Below, piece after piece: positions 18,155 through 26,608 of a stretch of 64,000 bases of DNA. This DNA comes from Falsiroseomonas sp046052145 (GTDB lineage: Bacteria; Pseudomonadota; Alphaproteobacteria; Acetobacterales; Acetobacteraceae): assembly GCA_046052145.1 (NCBI GenBank), contig JBJOMW010000010.1:1-64000 (forward strand), in the 5' to 3' direction. The stretch's first letter is position 1, and each line of letters starts with the position of its first letter. The notes below the pieces were generated by a model. It did not search any database. It was not told where the DNA came from and was given only the letters and a program-made list of their open reading frames with translations. The position numbers and the translations under genes were made by a program.

Positions 18155-18200
18155 GCCCGGGGCCATTGCCCCGGGCGCTGTCATGCGGCGCATGCGCCGC
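18155..18200. terminator. Hairpins between binding-protein and permease genes
   Basis: GCCCGGGGC-CATT-GCCCCGGGC (18155-18176) is a perfect 9-bp stem. GCGGCGCATGCGCCGC (18185-18200) is a perfect 16-bp palindrome. Both lie in the 93-bp gap within the ABC operon. Such structures after a binding-protein gene often stop most transcripts and protect the 3' end, so that more binding protein than permease is made. That role is inferred here. Confidence 0.6.
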
Positions 18201-18219
18201 TGGCAGCCATGCAGCGCGG

Positions 18220-19578
18220 TCAGCCGCCGCGACGCATGTTGTTGACCTCGCGCTCCAGCCAGCCGAGCGCCTGGTCGATGCTCTCGCCGCCCTGGGCGAC
18301 GCGGGCGATGACCTTGGTGTTCAGCGCCTGGATGTACATCTGGCTCGCCAGTTCCGGAGGCGCCGGGGCGAAGGCGATGGACGGCCGCGCATCGTGATGC
18401 GCCTTGAGCGGATAGTTGAAGATCGTGCCCACCGGCGGACCTTCGCGCGTCCACACCGCGAAGTCGGACATGCTCGCGAAGGGCGGGATGTCGTAGCCGC
18501 CCGAGAAGTTCGTGGTGAACTCCGCGCTCTCGCGCTCCGACAGGAACTCCAGGAAGGACTTCGCCGCGTTCTTGTTGCGCCCGAAGGCCCAGATGCCCGT
18601 GTTGAAGGGCAGATAGGCCAGGAAGCGCCCCTGCGGGCCGGACGGCATCGGGATGGTCCAGCAATTCTCCGCCACCTGCGGCGCGTCGCGCTTGGCCACC
18701 GCCCAGGCCGAGGGCGGGTTGAAGATCAGCGCCGAGCGGCCGGAGATCAGCGCGCGGTTGTTCGACGCATCGTCCCACGCCCAGACATCGTTCGGCAGGA
18801 AGCGCGCCAGCCGCACGGCGTATTCCATCACCTGGCGCAGCTGCGGGTTGTTGCGGATGGTCGGGTTGCCGCGCTCATCGGTGATGCGCGCGCCATAGCT
18901 GGCGAACAGGCCGCCCACCCAGTCCACCGCGTCGGTGAACTGGCCCATGGGAAGCCCGAAGGGCACGCCGGCGCGATGGCAGGCCTCGGCCGCGCGCAGG
19001 AAGGTGTCCCAGTTCCAGGTGTCGGCGCCGGGCCCCTTCTCGTTCCGCGCGGGCCACATGGCGCGCACATCGATGCCCGCATGCTGCTGCAGCAGGTCGG
19101 CGCGGCAGAGCGCCGGCTTGTTCTGCGTGCCGCTGGTGGCGGGAATGGCGCGCCAGGCGTTGTTGCGGCGGCAGAGGAATTCGGCGACCGGGTTGATCGC
19201 GCCATACTTGCCCACCAGGCGGCCAATCACGTCGTCCACCGGCTCCAGCTGGTCGGCGTAGGCGCCGACATCCCAGGGCACGAGGCTGATGCCGTCATGG
19301 CCGCTGCGCGACTGCGCCTGCGCGGCGGCGGTCAGCTGCAGCTGGTTGCCCGTGGTGTTGATGAAGTCGAGGGTGAGGTTCACCCGGTTCCGCTCGGCCC
19401 AGCGCGTGCCGAGCTGGCGGAGCGCGTCATTGCTGCCCGGGACCCAGTGATCCCAGAAGGCGAAGCGCAGATTGCCGCCACTGCCCTGCGCATGGACCAT
19501 CGGCGCACTGAGCGTACCGGCGGCCAGCACGCCCGCGCCAGCGCGCATGGCGCCGCGGCGGGTCATCCCCTTGGACAT
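18220..19578 (-). CDS. ABC transporter extracellular solute-binding protein
   Basis: A 452-residue periplasmic receptor of the CUT1/MalE-UgpB superfamily. The leader MSKGMTRRGAMRAGAGVLAA carries a twin arginine and a hydrophobic core ending near PMVHAQG, so Tat export is plausible. The mature start NLRFAFWDHWVPGSNDALRQ is typical. It is the promoter-proximal gene of the importer cluster (binding protein, two permeases, ATPase). The ligand is probably a sugar, polyol or glycerophosphodiester, but this is not resolved. Confidence 0.92.
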   Translation of the reverse strand: MSKGMTRRGAMRAGAGVLAAGTLSAPMVHAQGSGGNLRFAFWDHWVPGSNDALRQLGTRWAERNRVNLTLDFINTTGNQLQLTAAAQAQSRSGHDGISLVPWDVGAYADQLEPVDDVIGRLVGKYGAINPVAEFLCRRNNAWRAIPATSGTQNKPALCRADLLQQHAGIDVRAMWPARNEKGPGADTWNWDTFLRAAEACHRAGVPFGLPMGQFTDAVDWVGGLFASYGARITDERGNPTIRNNPQLRQVMEYAVRLARFLPNDVWAWDDASNNRALISGRSALIFNPPSAWAVAKRDAPQVAENCWTIPMPSGPQGRFLAYLPFNTGIWAFGRNKNAAKSFLEFLSERESAEFTTNFSGGYDIPPFASMSDFAVWTREGPPVGTIFNYPLKAHHDARPSIAFAPAPPELASQMYIQALNTKVIARVAQGGESIDQALGWLEREVNNMRRGG

Positions 19579-19712
19579 CGTGTTCCTCCTCCGTGCGGCT
19601 GACCTTTGTGGCCTTGCCCGCTGTGTAGCGGAGGAAGGTTAGGCATTGCTCGGCGCCGCCTGCAAGCCCTGACAATTGGCGCCCCTCACAACGCGTCCGG
19701 CGACCCGCAATT

Positions 19713-20600
19713 TCAGATGGCGAACGCCACACGGCCGGTCTGCGCCACGTCATAACCGCCGAGCCGCGCCGCGCGGGCGCCGAAGGCATCGCTGCGCGCG
19801 AAGGCCAGCAGCGCCTGCAAGGGCGGCTCGAACCAGTCGCGCGGGCGGGCAACCAGGTCGAAGCGCTCCTGCACCAGCGGCACGAAGTCGAGGCCGCGCA
19901 GCGCCGCCTCGGCACGGATGCCGAAGCCGACATCGGCGCGGCCTTCCGCGACCGCCGCCGCCACCTCGTCCTCGCTGGCGGCAGGGGCCGGGAGGAAGCG
20001 CAGCGCATCCAGCCGCAGGCCGGCTTCGTTCAGCAGATGGATCAGCAGCAGGTGGCTGCCAGCGCGGCTCTGCCGCCCCGCCACCGTCACGCCCCGCGTG
20101 AGGTCCTGCACCGTGGCAAGGCCCCGCGGATTGCCCGGCGGCAGGATCAACCCCTGCTCCCGCCAGGCCCAGATCAGGCCGACCAGCGGCTCCCCCGGCA
20201 ATTCGGCGCGCACCGCGGCCTCGTTGAAGCCGCCCGTGTCGGGGTCCGGCACATGCGCGGCCGCGGCGATGGCCTGCCGCGACGCCAGCGCGGCCAGCCC
20301 GTCCAGGCTGCCGCCGGCGCGGCTGGCCAGCCCACAGCCCGATTGCCGCACGGCCCAGTCCAGCAGCGGGTCGTGGCTGCCGGCCAGGATCGGCGGCGGC
20401 GCAACGCGCGTCTCGGGCGCTTCCGCCTGGCGGGCGAGCCAGAGCATCAGCGCGGCGCGGGGGAACAGCCATTTCCCCCCGAGCTGCGCCGCCGGCAGCC
20501 GGTGCCCGCGCGCGAGGTCGTACAGAGCGCGCTCGGACAGGCGCAGCAGCGCGGCGGCTTCCTTCAGGGTGAGGATCTCGGGGGTCGGTCCGGCAGGCAT
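19713..20600 (-). CDS. HTH regulator with substrate-binding (PBP-like) domain
   Basis: A 295-residue fusion. Residues 10-55 form a MerR/excisionase-type helix-turn-helix (LTLKEAAALLRLSERALYDL, LGGKWLFPRAALMLWL). Residues 75-295 resemble the PBP-like domain of molybdate/tungstate regulators (DPLLDWAVRQSGCGLASRAG, GLATVQDLTRGVTVAGRQ, RADVGFGIRAEA). It is divergent from tungstate-type ABC permease and ATPase genes and is likely to sense the oxyanion and control them. There is no signal peptide, so this domain acts in the cytosol and does not replace the missing periplasmic receptor. Confidence 0.85.
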   Translation of the reverse strand: MPAGPTPEILTLKEAAALLRLSERALYDLARGHRLPAAQLGGKWLFPRAALMLWLARQAEAPETRVAPPPILAGSHDPLLDWAVRQSGCGLASRAGGSLDGLAALASRQAIAAAAHVPDPDTGGFNEAAVRAELPGEPLVGLIWAWREQGLILPPGNPRGLATVQDLTRGVTVAGRQSRAGSHLLLIHLLNEAGLRLDALRFLPAPAASEDEVAAAVAEGRADVGFGIRAEAALRGLDFVPLVQERFDLVARPRDWFEPPLQALLAFARSDAFGARAARLGGYDVAQTGRVAFAI

Positions 20601-20617
20601 CGGCAATTTCCGGCAGA

Positions 20618-20627
20618 TTGCGCGCAA
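20618..20627. promoter_or_regulatory. Palindrome in the regulator/ABC divergent gap
   Basis: TTGCGCGCAA is a perfect 10-bp palindrome 18 bp upstream of the regulator start and 57 bp upstream of the permease start. It is a candidate operator for the HTH regulator; the short length and high G+C background make chance possible. Confidence 0.3.
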
Positions 20628-20683
20628 CCATCTAGGACAGGACCGGTTGCCCGCGCCAGGGGCCGCCCGTAGGTGCGAGGGCG

Positions 20684-21388
20684 ATGAACGACCTCGGCAC
20701 CGCCTTCGGGATGGCCATCGGCATGATCGCCGGGGCGGATGCGGCGCTCGCACGCATCGTCGCGCTGTCGCTGCGGGTGTCGCTGACGGCCACCGCGATC
20801 GCCGCGCTGATCGGGCTGCCGCTGGGCGCGCTGCTGGCGGTGACGCGCTTCCCCGGTCGGCGGGCGGTGATTGTGGCACTGAACGCGCTGATGGGCCTGC
20901 CGCCGGTGGTGGCGGGGCTGCTGATCTACCTGCTGCTGTCGCGCTCCGGCCCGCTGGGCTCGCTCGGGCTGCTGTTCACGCCGACGGCGATGGTGATCGC
21001 GCAAGCGGTGCTGATCACGCCGATCCTGGCGGCGCTGACGCGCCAGGCGCTGGAAGCGCTGTGGGAGGAATACGCGGAGCAACTGCAAAGCTTCGGCGCC
21101 GGCCCCGCGCGCGCCGTGCCGACGCTGCTCTGGGATGGCCGCTTCGTGCTGCTGACGGTGCTGCTGGCCGGCTTCGGCCGCGCGAGCGCGGAGGTCGGCG
21201 CGGTGATGGTGGTCGGCGGCAATATCGAAGGCTTCACGCGCGTGATGACGACGGCTATCGCGCTCGAGACCAGCAAGGGCGACCTGCCGCTGGCGCTGGC
21301 GCTCGGCATGGTGCTGATGACGGTGGTGCTGGCGGTGAATGCGCTGGCGCAGCTGCTGCGCGATGCCGCGACGCGGCGGGGCGCATGA
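20684..21388 (+). CDS. tupB: Tungstate/molybdate-type ABC permease
   Basis: A 234-residue inner-membrane permease with about five TM segments. The binding-protein-dependent permease motif is EYAEQLQSFGAGPARAVPTL. The segments ALSLRVSLTATAIAALIGLP, GLPPVVAGLLIYLLLSRSGP and GRASAEVGAVMVVGGNIEGF resemble TupB/WtpB. The ATPase gene overlaps its stop (ATGA). No periplasmic receptor gene (TupA/ModA) accompanies it in the window. Confidence 0.85.
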   Translation: MNDLGTAFGMAIGMIAGADAALARIVALSLRVSLTATAIAALIGLPLGALLAVTRFPGRRAVIVALNALMGLPPVVAGLLIYLLLSRSGPLGSLGLLFTPTAMVIAQAVLITPILAALTRQALEALWEEYAEQLQSFGAGPARAVPTLLWDGRFVLLTVLLAGFGRASAEVGAVMVVGGNIEGFTRVMTTAIALETSKGDLPLALALGMVLMTVVLAVNALAQLLRDAATRRGA

Positions 21389-22092
21389 GCAGCGCGCTGC
21401 CGCTCCGCGCCGAAGGGCTCAGCTTCGCCGCGGGCGGGGTCGAGATCATCCGCGGCCTCGACCTGTTGCTGGAACCGGGCGCGCCGACGCTGATCCTCGG
21501 GCCCAATGGTGCGGGCAAGTCGGTGCTGCTGCGGCTGCTGCATGGGCTGCTGCGCCCGACCGCCGGCACGCTGCGCTGGTCGGTGCCAGAAGCCGAGGCG
21601 CGGCGCCGGCAGGCGATGGTCTTTCAGCGCCCCGTGATGCTGCGCCGCTCGGTGCTGGCGAACGCCGCCTATCCGCTGCGCCTCGCTGGTGTTGCAGACG
21701 CGGATGCGCGCGCGCGGGCGGCGCTCGACCGTGTCGGCCTGGCGTCGCTCGCCGATCGCGCCGCGCGGCTGCTCTCAGGCGGGGAGCAGCAGCGGCTCGC
21801 GCTCGCCCGCGCCTGGGCGCTGGCGCCGGAGGTACTGTTCCTGGACGAGCCAACCGCGGCCCTCGACCCCGCCGCGACGCGCCAGGTGGAGGAGATCGTC
21901 GCTGCCATCGCCGCCAGCGGGACGAAGGTTGTCATGACGACGCATGATCTGGGGCAGGCGCGGCGGCTGGCGGGCGATGCGCTGCTGCTGCTGCAGGGCC
22001 GCATCAACGCGCGCGCGCCGGCCGACATCTTCTTCCGCGACCCGCCGACGCCGGAGGTCGCCGCCTTCCTGCGCGGCGACCTGCTCTGGTAG
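21385..22092 (+). CDS. tupC: Tungstate/molybdate-type ABC ATP-binding protein
   Basis: A 235-residue ATPase. Walker A is GPNGAGKSV, the Q-loop FQRPVMLRRS, the signature LLSGGEQQRLALARA, Walker B VLFLDEPTAALD, and the switch His lies in MTTHDLGQARR. No C-terminal TOBE/MOP domain is present, which favours TupC over full-length ModC. It is translationally coupled to the permease. Oxyanion specificity is inferred from the permease and the divergent regulator. Confidence 0.87.
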   Translation: MSSALPLRAEGLSFAAGGVEIIRGLDLLLEPGAPTLILGPNGAGKSVLLRLLHGLLRPTAGTLRWSVPEAEARRRQAMVFQRPVMLRRSVLANAAYPLRLAGVADADARARAALDRVGLASLADRAARLLSGGEQQRLALARAWALAPEVLFLDEPTAALDPAATRQVEEIVAAIAASGTKVVMTTHDLGQARRLAGDALLLLQGRINARAPADIFFRDPPTPEVAAFLRGDLLW

Positions 22093-22142
22093 CAGCGTCT
22101 TGCAGTCGCGCGGGTTGACCTGTCGCGCGGCGGGGCGGAAGC

Positions 22143-23273
22143 ATGCGGCGCATGGAGACCTCCACCTTCGACGCGATCGTGATCGGCGCCGGCATGGCCG
22201 GGGCGACGGCGGCCGCGCATCTCGCGCCCACGCACCGCGTCGCGCTGCTGGAAGCCGAGGAGAGCGCCGGCTACCACACCACCGGACGTTCGGCCGCGAT
22301 CTGGATCCAGAATTACGGGCCGCCGGATGTGCGCAAACTCTCGGCCGCCTCCCGCGCCTTCTTCGAGAACCCGCCAGAAGGCTTCGCGCCGGGCCCGATC
22401 TTCTCACCGCGGCCGGTTGTCACGCTGGCGCCGGCCGACCAGCGCGAGGCGTTGCAGGCGATGCTGGACGCTGGCGAGGGGCTGGAGCCGATCGCGCTCG
22501 AGGATGTCGCGGCCATGGTGCCGCCGCTCCGGCACGACTATGCGGTCGCCGCCGCGATCGAGCGCGACGCCTTCGACATGGATGTCGCCGGTCTGCACCA
22601 GGGTTTTCTACAGTTGCTCCGCCGCGCCGGGGGCGTCATCGCGCTGCGCCACAAGGCCGGGCGTATCGAACGGCGGAACGGGACTTGGCACGCCGAGACC
22701 GCGACGGGCGCGGTCTTCACCGCGCCGGTGATCATCAATGCCGCTGGCGCCTGGGGCGACGAGGTGGCAAAGATCGCCGGCGTCGCCACGATCGGCCTGC
22801 AGCCGAAGCGCCGCACCGCGCTGATCGTGGATCCCGGCGCGCATGATTGCAGCAATTGGCCGTTGCTCGGCGATGCCGGCCATTCCTGGTATGTTCGGCC
22901 GGAAGCGCGCCGCAAGCTGATGGTCTCGCCGGCGGATGAGACCGACATGTCGCCGCATGATGTCCAGCCGGACGAGCTCGATGTTGCCATCGCAGTGGAC
23001 CGCATGCAGGCCGCGCTCGATATCCCCGTGCACCGCGTGGAGCATCGCTGGGCTGGGCTGCGCAGCTTCACGCCGGACCGGTCGCTGGCGATCGGGCCGG
23101 ATCGTGATGCGCCCGGCTTCTTCTGGTGCATCGGCCAGGGCGGCTACGGCATCCAGACCGCGCCGGCCGCCGGCGCGTTGCTGGCGGCGATGGCACGCGG
23201 CGAGGATCCCGGGTCGCTCGCGCCCATCGTGCCGCTGGTGGACCCCAATCGCTTTCGAGGAGGCCGCGCATGA
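22143..23273 (+). CDS. FAD-dependent amine/D-amino-acid oxidoreductase
   Basis: A 376-residue DAO-superfamily flavoprotein. The FAD motif is AIVIGAGMAGATAAAHLAP followed by VALLEAEESAGYHTTGRSAA. A second FAD contact is VIINAAGAWGDEVA, and the C-terminal GQGGYGIQTAPAAGALLAAM closes the fold. The start may be the ATG at 22143 or the one at 22152. The downstream dehydratase overlaps the stop (ATGA), which suggests a shared role in amino-acid breakdown. DadA-like D-amino-acid dehydrogenase or glycine/sarcosine oxidase activity is possible; the substrate is open. Confidence 0.88.
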   Translation: MRRMETSTFDAIVIGAGMAGATAAAHLAPTHRVALLEAEESAGYHTTGRSAAIWIQNYGPPDVRKLSAASRAFFENPPEGFAPGPIFSPRPVVTLAPADQREALQAMLDAGEGLEPIALEDVAAMVPPLRHDYAVAAAIERDAFDMDVAGLHQGFLQLLRRAGGVIALRHKAGRIERRNGTWHAETATGAVFTAPVIINAAGAWGDEVAKIAGVATIGLQPKRRTALIVDPGAHDCSNWPLLGDAGHSWYVRPEARRKLMVSPADETDMSPHDVQPDELDVAIAVDRMQAALDIPVHRVEHRWAGLRSFTPDRSLAIGPDRDAPGFFWCIGQGGYGIQTAPAAGALLAAMARGEDPGSLAPIVPLVDPNRFRGGRA

Positions 23274-24247
23274 CGCTGCCCAGCCATGACGATGTCCGCG
23301 CCGCCGCCACGCGTATCGCGCCCCATATCGTGCGCACGCCGATGCTGCGCCACGCGCTGCTCGACAAGCTGACAGGCGGCACCATCCTGGTGAAGCCGGA
23401 GCCGCTGCAGCGCACCGGCAGCTTCAAGCTGCGTGGCGCGACCAATGCGGCGCTCAAGCTCGACGCGGCGCAGCGCAAGGCGGGCGTGGTGACGCATTCC
23501 TCCGGCAATCACGGCCAAGCGACGGCCTGCGCGGCAGCGATGCTGGGCATGCCCGCGCTGATCGCCATGCCGGCCGATGCGCCCTCCATCAAGGTGGAAA
23601 GCACGCGGCGTTGGGGCGCGGAGATCACCTTCTTCGACCGCAAGACCACCGACCGCGAGACGCTGGCCGAACGGCTCGCGGCCGAACGCGGCGGCATGGT
23701 GCTGCCGCCCTTCGACCACCCGGACGTGATCGCCGGCCAGGGCACGCTGGCGCTCGAGCTGTTCGAGGATGCGGCCGCGGCGGGTCTCACGCTCGATTCG
23801 CTCGCGGTCTGCACCGGCGGCGGCGGGCTGATCGCCGGCTGCGCGCTGGCGGCCGAGGGCGCATCCCCTGCGACGCGAATCTTCGCCGTGGAGCCGGAAG
23901 GCTGGGACGACACGAAGCGCAGCCTGGAGGCCGGGGCGCGCATCGCCAATGACGGCGCGGGCGAGACGATCTGCGACGCGCTGCTGTCCATGCGGCCCGG
24001 CGCGATCACCTTCGCGGTGAACCAGCCGCGTCTTGCGGGCGGCGTCGTGGTGACGCGCGCCGAGGTGTTCCGGGCGATGCGCTTCGCCTTCGAGCATCTG
24101 AAGATCGTCGCTGAACCGGGCGGCGCCGTCGCGCTGGCCGCCGTGCTGGCGGGCAAGGTGGATGCGAAGGGGAAGGCGGTTGGCGTCGTCATCAGCGGCG
24201 GCAATGTGGACCCGGCGGTCTTCGCCGAGGCGCTATCGGCCGCCTAA
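23270..24247 (+). CDS. Threonine/serine dehydratase-like PLP enzyme
   Basis: A 325-residue fold-II PLP enzyme. The PLP lysine lies in EPLQRTGSFKLRGATNAA, THSSGNHGQATA binds substrate, and the phosphate loop is CTGGGGLIAG. There is no C-terminal ACT domain, so this is the short catabolic form (TdcB-like threonine ammonia-lyase, or a serine racemase or hydroxyaspartate dehydratase). It overlaps the FAD oxidoreductase gene, so the pair probably degrades hydroxy-amino acids to 2-oxo acids and ammonia. Confidence 0.9.
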   Translation: MTLPSHDDVRAAATRIAPHIVRTPMLRHALLDKLTGGTILVKPEPLQRTGSFKLRGATNAALKLDAAQRKAGVVTHSSGNHGQATACAAAMLGMPALIAMPADAPSIKVESTRRWGAEITFFDRKTTDRETLAERLAAERGGMVLPPFDHPDVIAGQGTLALELFEDAAAAGLTLDSLAVCTGGGGLIAGCALAAEGASPATRIFAVEPEGWDDTKRSLEAGARIANDGAGETICDALLSMRPGAITFAVNQPRLAGGVVVTRAEVFRAMRFAFEHLKIVAEPGGAVALAAVLAGKVDAKGKAVGVVISGGNVDPAVFAEALSAA

Positions 24248-24250
24248 CCT

Positions 24251-24772
24251 TCAGCGCGGCAGCATCCGCGCCGCGACGCCGTCGTGCCGCACCAGCGCGT
24301 GCCATAGCGTGGCCGCCACATGCAGCAGGACGGCGCCGACCAGCAGGTTCGCCATCACCTCATGCGCGCCCTCCAGGGTCTTGCGCAGGCCAAGGCTGCT
24401 GAGCAGCGGCGGGATCTCGAACAGGCCGAGCACCGGCATAGGCGCGCGGCCCGACATGGCGCTGGCAAGCCCCGTGAGCGGCACCGCCAGCATCAGCAGG
24501 TACAGCAGCAGATGCGCCGCGCTGGCCAGCCGTCGTTCCCAGGCCGGCTGGCCGGCATCCTCGGGCACCGGGCCGATGAACCGCGCGAGCAGGCGCGGTA
24601 GCAGCAAGGCCGCCACGGCGAGGCCGACCAGCGCATGGCTGCCGAGCACGAAAGCCTTGTCGGGCCCGCGCGGCATATCCTCCATCACCTGCCCGATGAG
24701 CCAAGCCGCGCCGATGGCCAGCGCCATCGTCCAATGCAGCGCGATGCTGAGGCGTGAGTAGCGGGTTGCCAT
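24251..24772 (-). CDS. Cytochrome b561-type membrane protein
   Basis: A 173-residue inner-membrane cytochrome b with four TM helices. Haem-ligand candidates are H in IALHWTMA, H in LGSHALVG and the two in HEVMANLLVGAVLLHVAA. The ATG at 24772 follows an ideal AGGAGG. Bacterial b561 proteins move electrons from quinol or superoxide across the membrane. It converges on the dehydratase gene with a 3-bp gap and lies downstream of the aceA microprotein gene. Confidence 0.9.
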   Translation of the reverse strand: MATRYSRLSIALHWTMALAIGAAWLIGQVMEDMPRGPDKAFVLGSHALVGLAVAALLLPRLLARFIGPVPEDAGQPAWERRLASAAHLLLYLLMLAVPLTGLASAMSGRAPMPVLGLFEIPPLLSSLGLRKTLEGAHEVMANLLVGAVLLHVAATLWHALVRHDGVAARMLPR

Positions 24773-24902
24773 GGCACTGCCTCCTTGCCGGTCGCATGGG
24801 ACGCGGCATGGGCCCGTCGCGGCGCTGCGTCCTTGATGCAACGCAAGACGCGGGCGGCCCGGCAGGACCGGGCCGCCACACGGCATCACACCAGCGTGCG
24901 TG

Positions 24903-25106
24903 TCAGCCGGCGAAGCCCGACGCGCCGCGCTGGCCGCAGGCCCAGCCGTGGTGATGCACCAGGCCGTCATCATGGCCGGCCTCCGGCGCACGCGTCGTGG
25001 CGACGCGCATCGCGGCGGGCCGGAGCAGCTCGCCGACCGAGGGCGGCGGCTCTGTGGCCCAGCTATGCGAATGCACCAGGCCGTCATCGTGTTGGTCGTG
25101 GCTCAT
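24903..25106 (-). CDS. Histidine-rich microprotein with two HDDGLVHxHxWA repeats
   Basis: A 67-residue protein whose ATG follows GGGA. It begins MSHDQ and carries two copies of a motif: HDDGLVHSHSWA near the N-terminus and HDDGLVHHHGWA near the C-terminus, about 40 residues apart. They are separated by a Pro/Arg/Ala-rich spacer (EPPPSVGELLRPAAMRVATT). The dense His and Asp suggest metal binding. There is no signal peptide or TM segment. It lies 37 bp downstream of aceA on the same strand, so it is probably in the isocitrate lyase transcript. I do not recognise a family; the internal repetition supports a real gene. Confidence 0.6.
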   Translation of the reverse strand: MSHDQHDDGLVHSHSWATEPPPSVGELLRPAAMRVATTRAPEAGHDDGLVHHHGWACGQRGASGFAG

Positions 25107-25143
25107 GGTTCGATCCCTTTCCCGGAGATATCCGATTGGCTGG

Positions 25144-26469
25144 TCAATGCGCCGGCGCGTGGTCGTGGAACTGCGCGGCTTCCGTGCTGGTCGCGAGCGC
25201 CGTGGTGCTGGCCGTGCCGCCGGAGGCCGCGGTGGCGACCGCGTCGAAATAGCCGACACCCACCTCGCGCTGGTGGCGGATGGCGGTGAAGCCGTTCTGC
25301 TCCTCGGCGAATTCGGCCTGTTGCAGTTCGGAATAGGCGCCCATGCCGCGCTCGGCATAGCCGCGGGCCAGCTTGAACATCGAAAGGTTCAGGCTGTGGA
25401 AACCGGCGAGCGTCACGAACTGGAACTTGTAGCCCATCGCGCCGAGCTCATGCTGGAACGCGGTCGCGGCCTCCACGCCCATCTTCCGCTGCCAGTTGAA
25501 GCTGGGCGAGCAGTTATAGGCGAGCATCTTGCCGGGAAATTCGCGCTGGATCGCTTCGGCGAAGTCGCGCGCATCCTGCAGGTCGGGGTCCGAGGTCTCC
25601 CACCAGAGCAGATCGGCATAGGGCGCATAGGCCAGGCTGCGCGCGATGGCGTAGGCCTTGCCCGCACCCGGCTTGATGCGGCGAAAACCTTCCGGCGTGC
25701 GCTCCTCGGTCAGGAAGGGGCGGTCGCGTTCATCCACATCCGCCGTCAGCAGCTGCGCGCTCTCGGCATCCGTCCGACACAGCAGCACGGTCGGCACGCC
25801 TTCCACATCCGCGGCCAGCCGTGCGGCATTCAGCGTGCGGATATGCTGCTGGATCGGCACCAGCACCTTGCCACCGAGATGCCCGCATTTCTTCTCGCTG
25901 CTCAGCTGGTCCTCGAAATGCACGCCCGCCGCGCCAGCCTCGATCATGTGGCGCATCAGCTCATAGGCGTTGAGCGCGCCGCCGAAACCGGCCTCGGCAT
26001 CGGCGATGATCGGCGCCATCCAATAGGTGCTGTCGCCCTTCCCTTCCTGCACCGCGATCTGGTCGCAGCGGCGTAGCGCGTTGTTGATCCGGCGCACCAC
26101 GTTCGGGACGCTGTCCACGGGATAGAGCGACTGGTCCGGATACATCTCCCCGCCGGTGTTCCCGTCCGCCGCGACCTGCCAGCCGGAAAGGTAGATCGCC
26201 TTCAGCCCGGCCTTCACCTGCTGCACCGCCTGCATGCCGGTGAGCGCGCCGAGCGTGTTTACGAAGGGCTCGGCCTTCAGCAGCTGCCACAGGCGCCGCG
26301 CGCCCCGATCGGCCAGGGTGTGCTGCACGCGGAAGGATCCGGCGAGCCTGGCGACATCGGCCGGCGTGTAGTCGCGGCGGATGCCATCGAAGCGGCCCGG
26401 CATGGGCGCGCCGCCAAAGCCGGTGCCGCCATCGGGGGCGAAAAGCGGGGAGGTGGTCGGACGGGTCAT
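25144..26469 (-). CDS. aceA: Isocitrate lyase
   Basis: Splits isocitrate into glyoxylate and succinate, the first step of the glyoxylate shunt, allowing growth on acetate, fatty acids and C2 units. It has 441 residues. Visible marks are LSGWQVAADGN, VHFEDQLSSEKKCGHLGGK with the catalytic Cys in KKCGH, YNCSPSFNW, and the C-terminal GGTASTTALATSTEAAQF. The C-terminus is extended by HDHAPAH. It is divergent from a ScfR/RamB-type regulator. No malate synthase gene is in the window. Confidence 0.97.
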   Translation of the reverse strand: MTRPTTSPLFAPDGGTGFGGAPMPGRFDGIRRDYTPADVARLAGSFRVQHTLADRGARRLWQLLKAEPFVNTLGALTGMQAVQQVKAGLKAIYLSGWQVAADGNTGGEMYPDQSLYPVDSVPNVVRRINNALRRCDQIAVQEGKGDSTYWMAPIIADAEAGFGGALNAYELMRHMIEAGAAGVHFEDQLSSEKKCGHLGGKVLVPIQQHIRTLNAARLAADVEGVPTVLLCRTDAESAQLLTADVDERDRPFLTEERTPEGFRRIKPGAGKAYAIARSLAYAPYADLLWWETSDPDLQDARDFAEAIQREFPGKMLAYNCSPSFNWQRKMGVEAATAFQHELGAMGYKFQFVTLAGFHSLNLSMFKLARGYAERGMGAYSELQQAEFAEEQNGFTAIRHQREVGVGYFDAVATAASGGTASTTALATSTEAAQFHDHAPAH

Positions 26470-26598
26470 GCTCGGCTCCTGCCGCCGCAGGCTTGCTCGC
26501 GGCGCTCGTCAATAATTCACATTGCATCGCCGAAGTTCAGCGGGAATCCTGGAGTGCGGGCGGCAAGGCAGTCGCTGTTTTCACAGAGTTGCCGCCGC

Positions 26599-26608
26599 AT
26601 TTTGTAAA
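26599..26608 (+). promoter_or_regulatory. Candidate RamB/ScfR operator
   Basis: ATTTTGTAAA lies in the 148-bp divergent gap between aceA and the regulator, 10 bp before the regulator's ATG. It resembles the A/T-rich RamB box (TTTGCAAA-like) described for control of glyoxylate-cycle genes in actinobacteria. Its position overlapping the regulator's own promoter region would allow autorepression. The match is approximate. Confidence 0.35.

Noticed and set aside
17155..19602. An 815-codon plus-strand open frame across the ABC permease and binding-protein genes
   Set aside because: It is opposite clear permease and receptor genes; its translation is rich in Arg, Gly and His without any domain pattern.
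24783..25087. Alternative minus-strand frame with MTAWCIRIAGP / MTAWCITTAGP repeats upstream of cytochrome b561
   Set aside because: It is the frame-shifted reading of the HDDGLVH repeat gene and runs through the b561 ribosome-binding site; the histidine-rich frame has the better start and composition.
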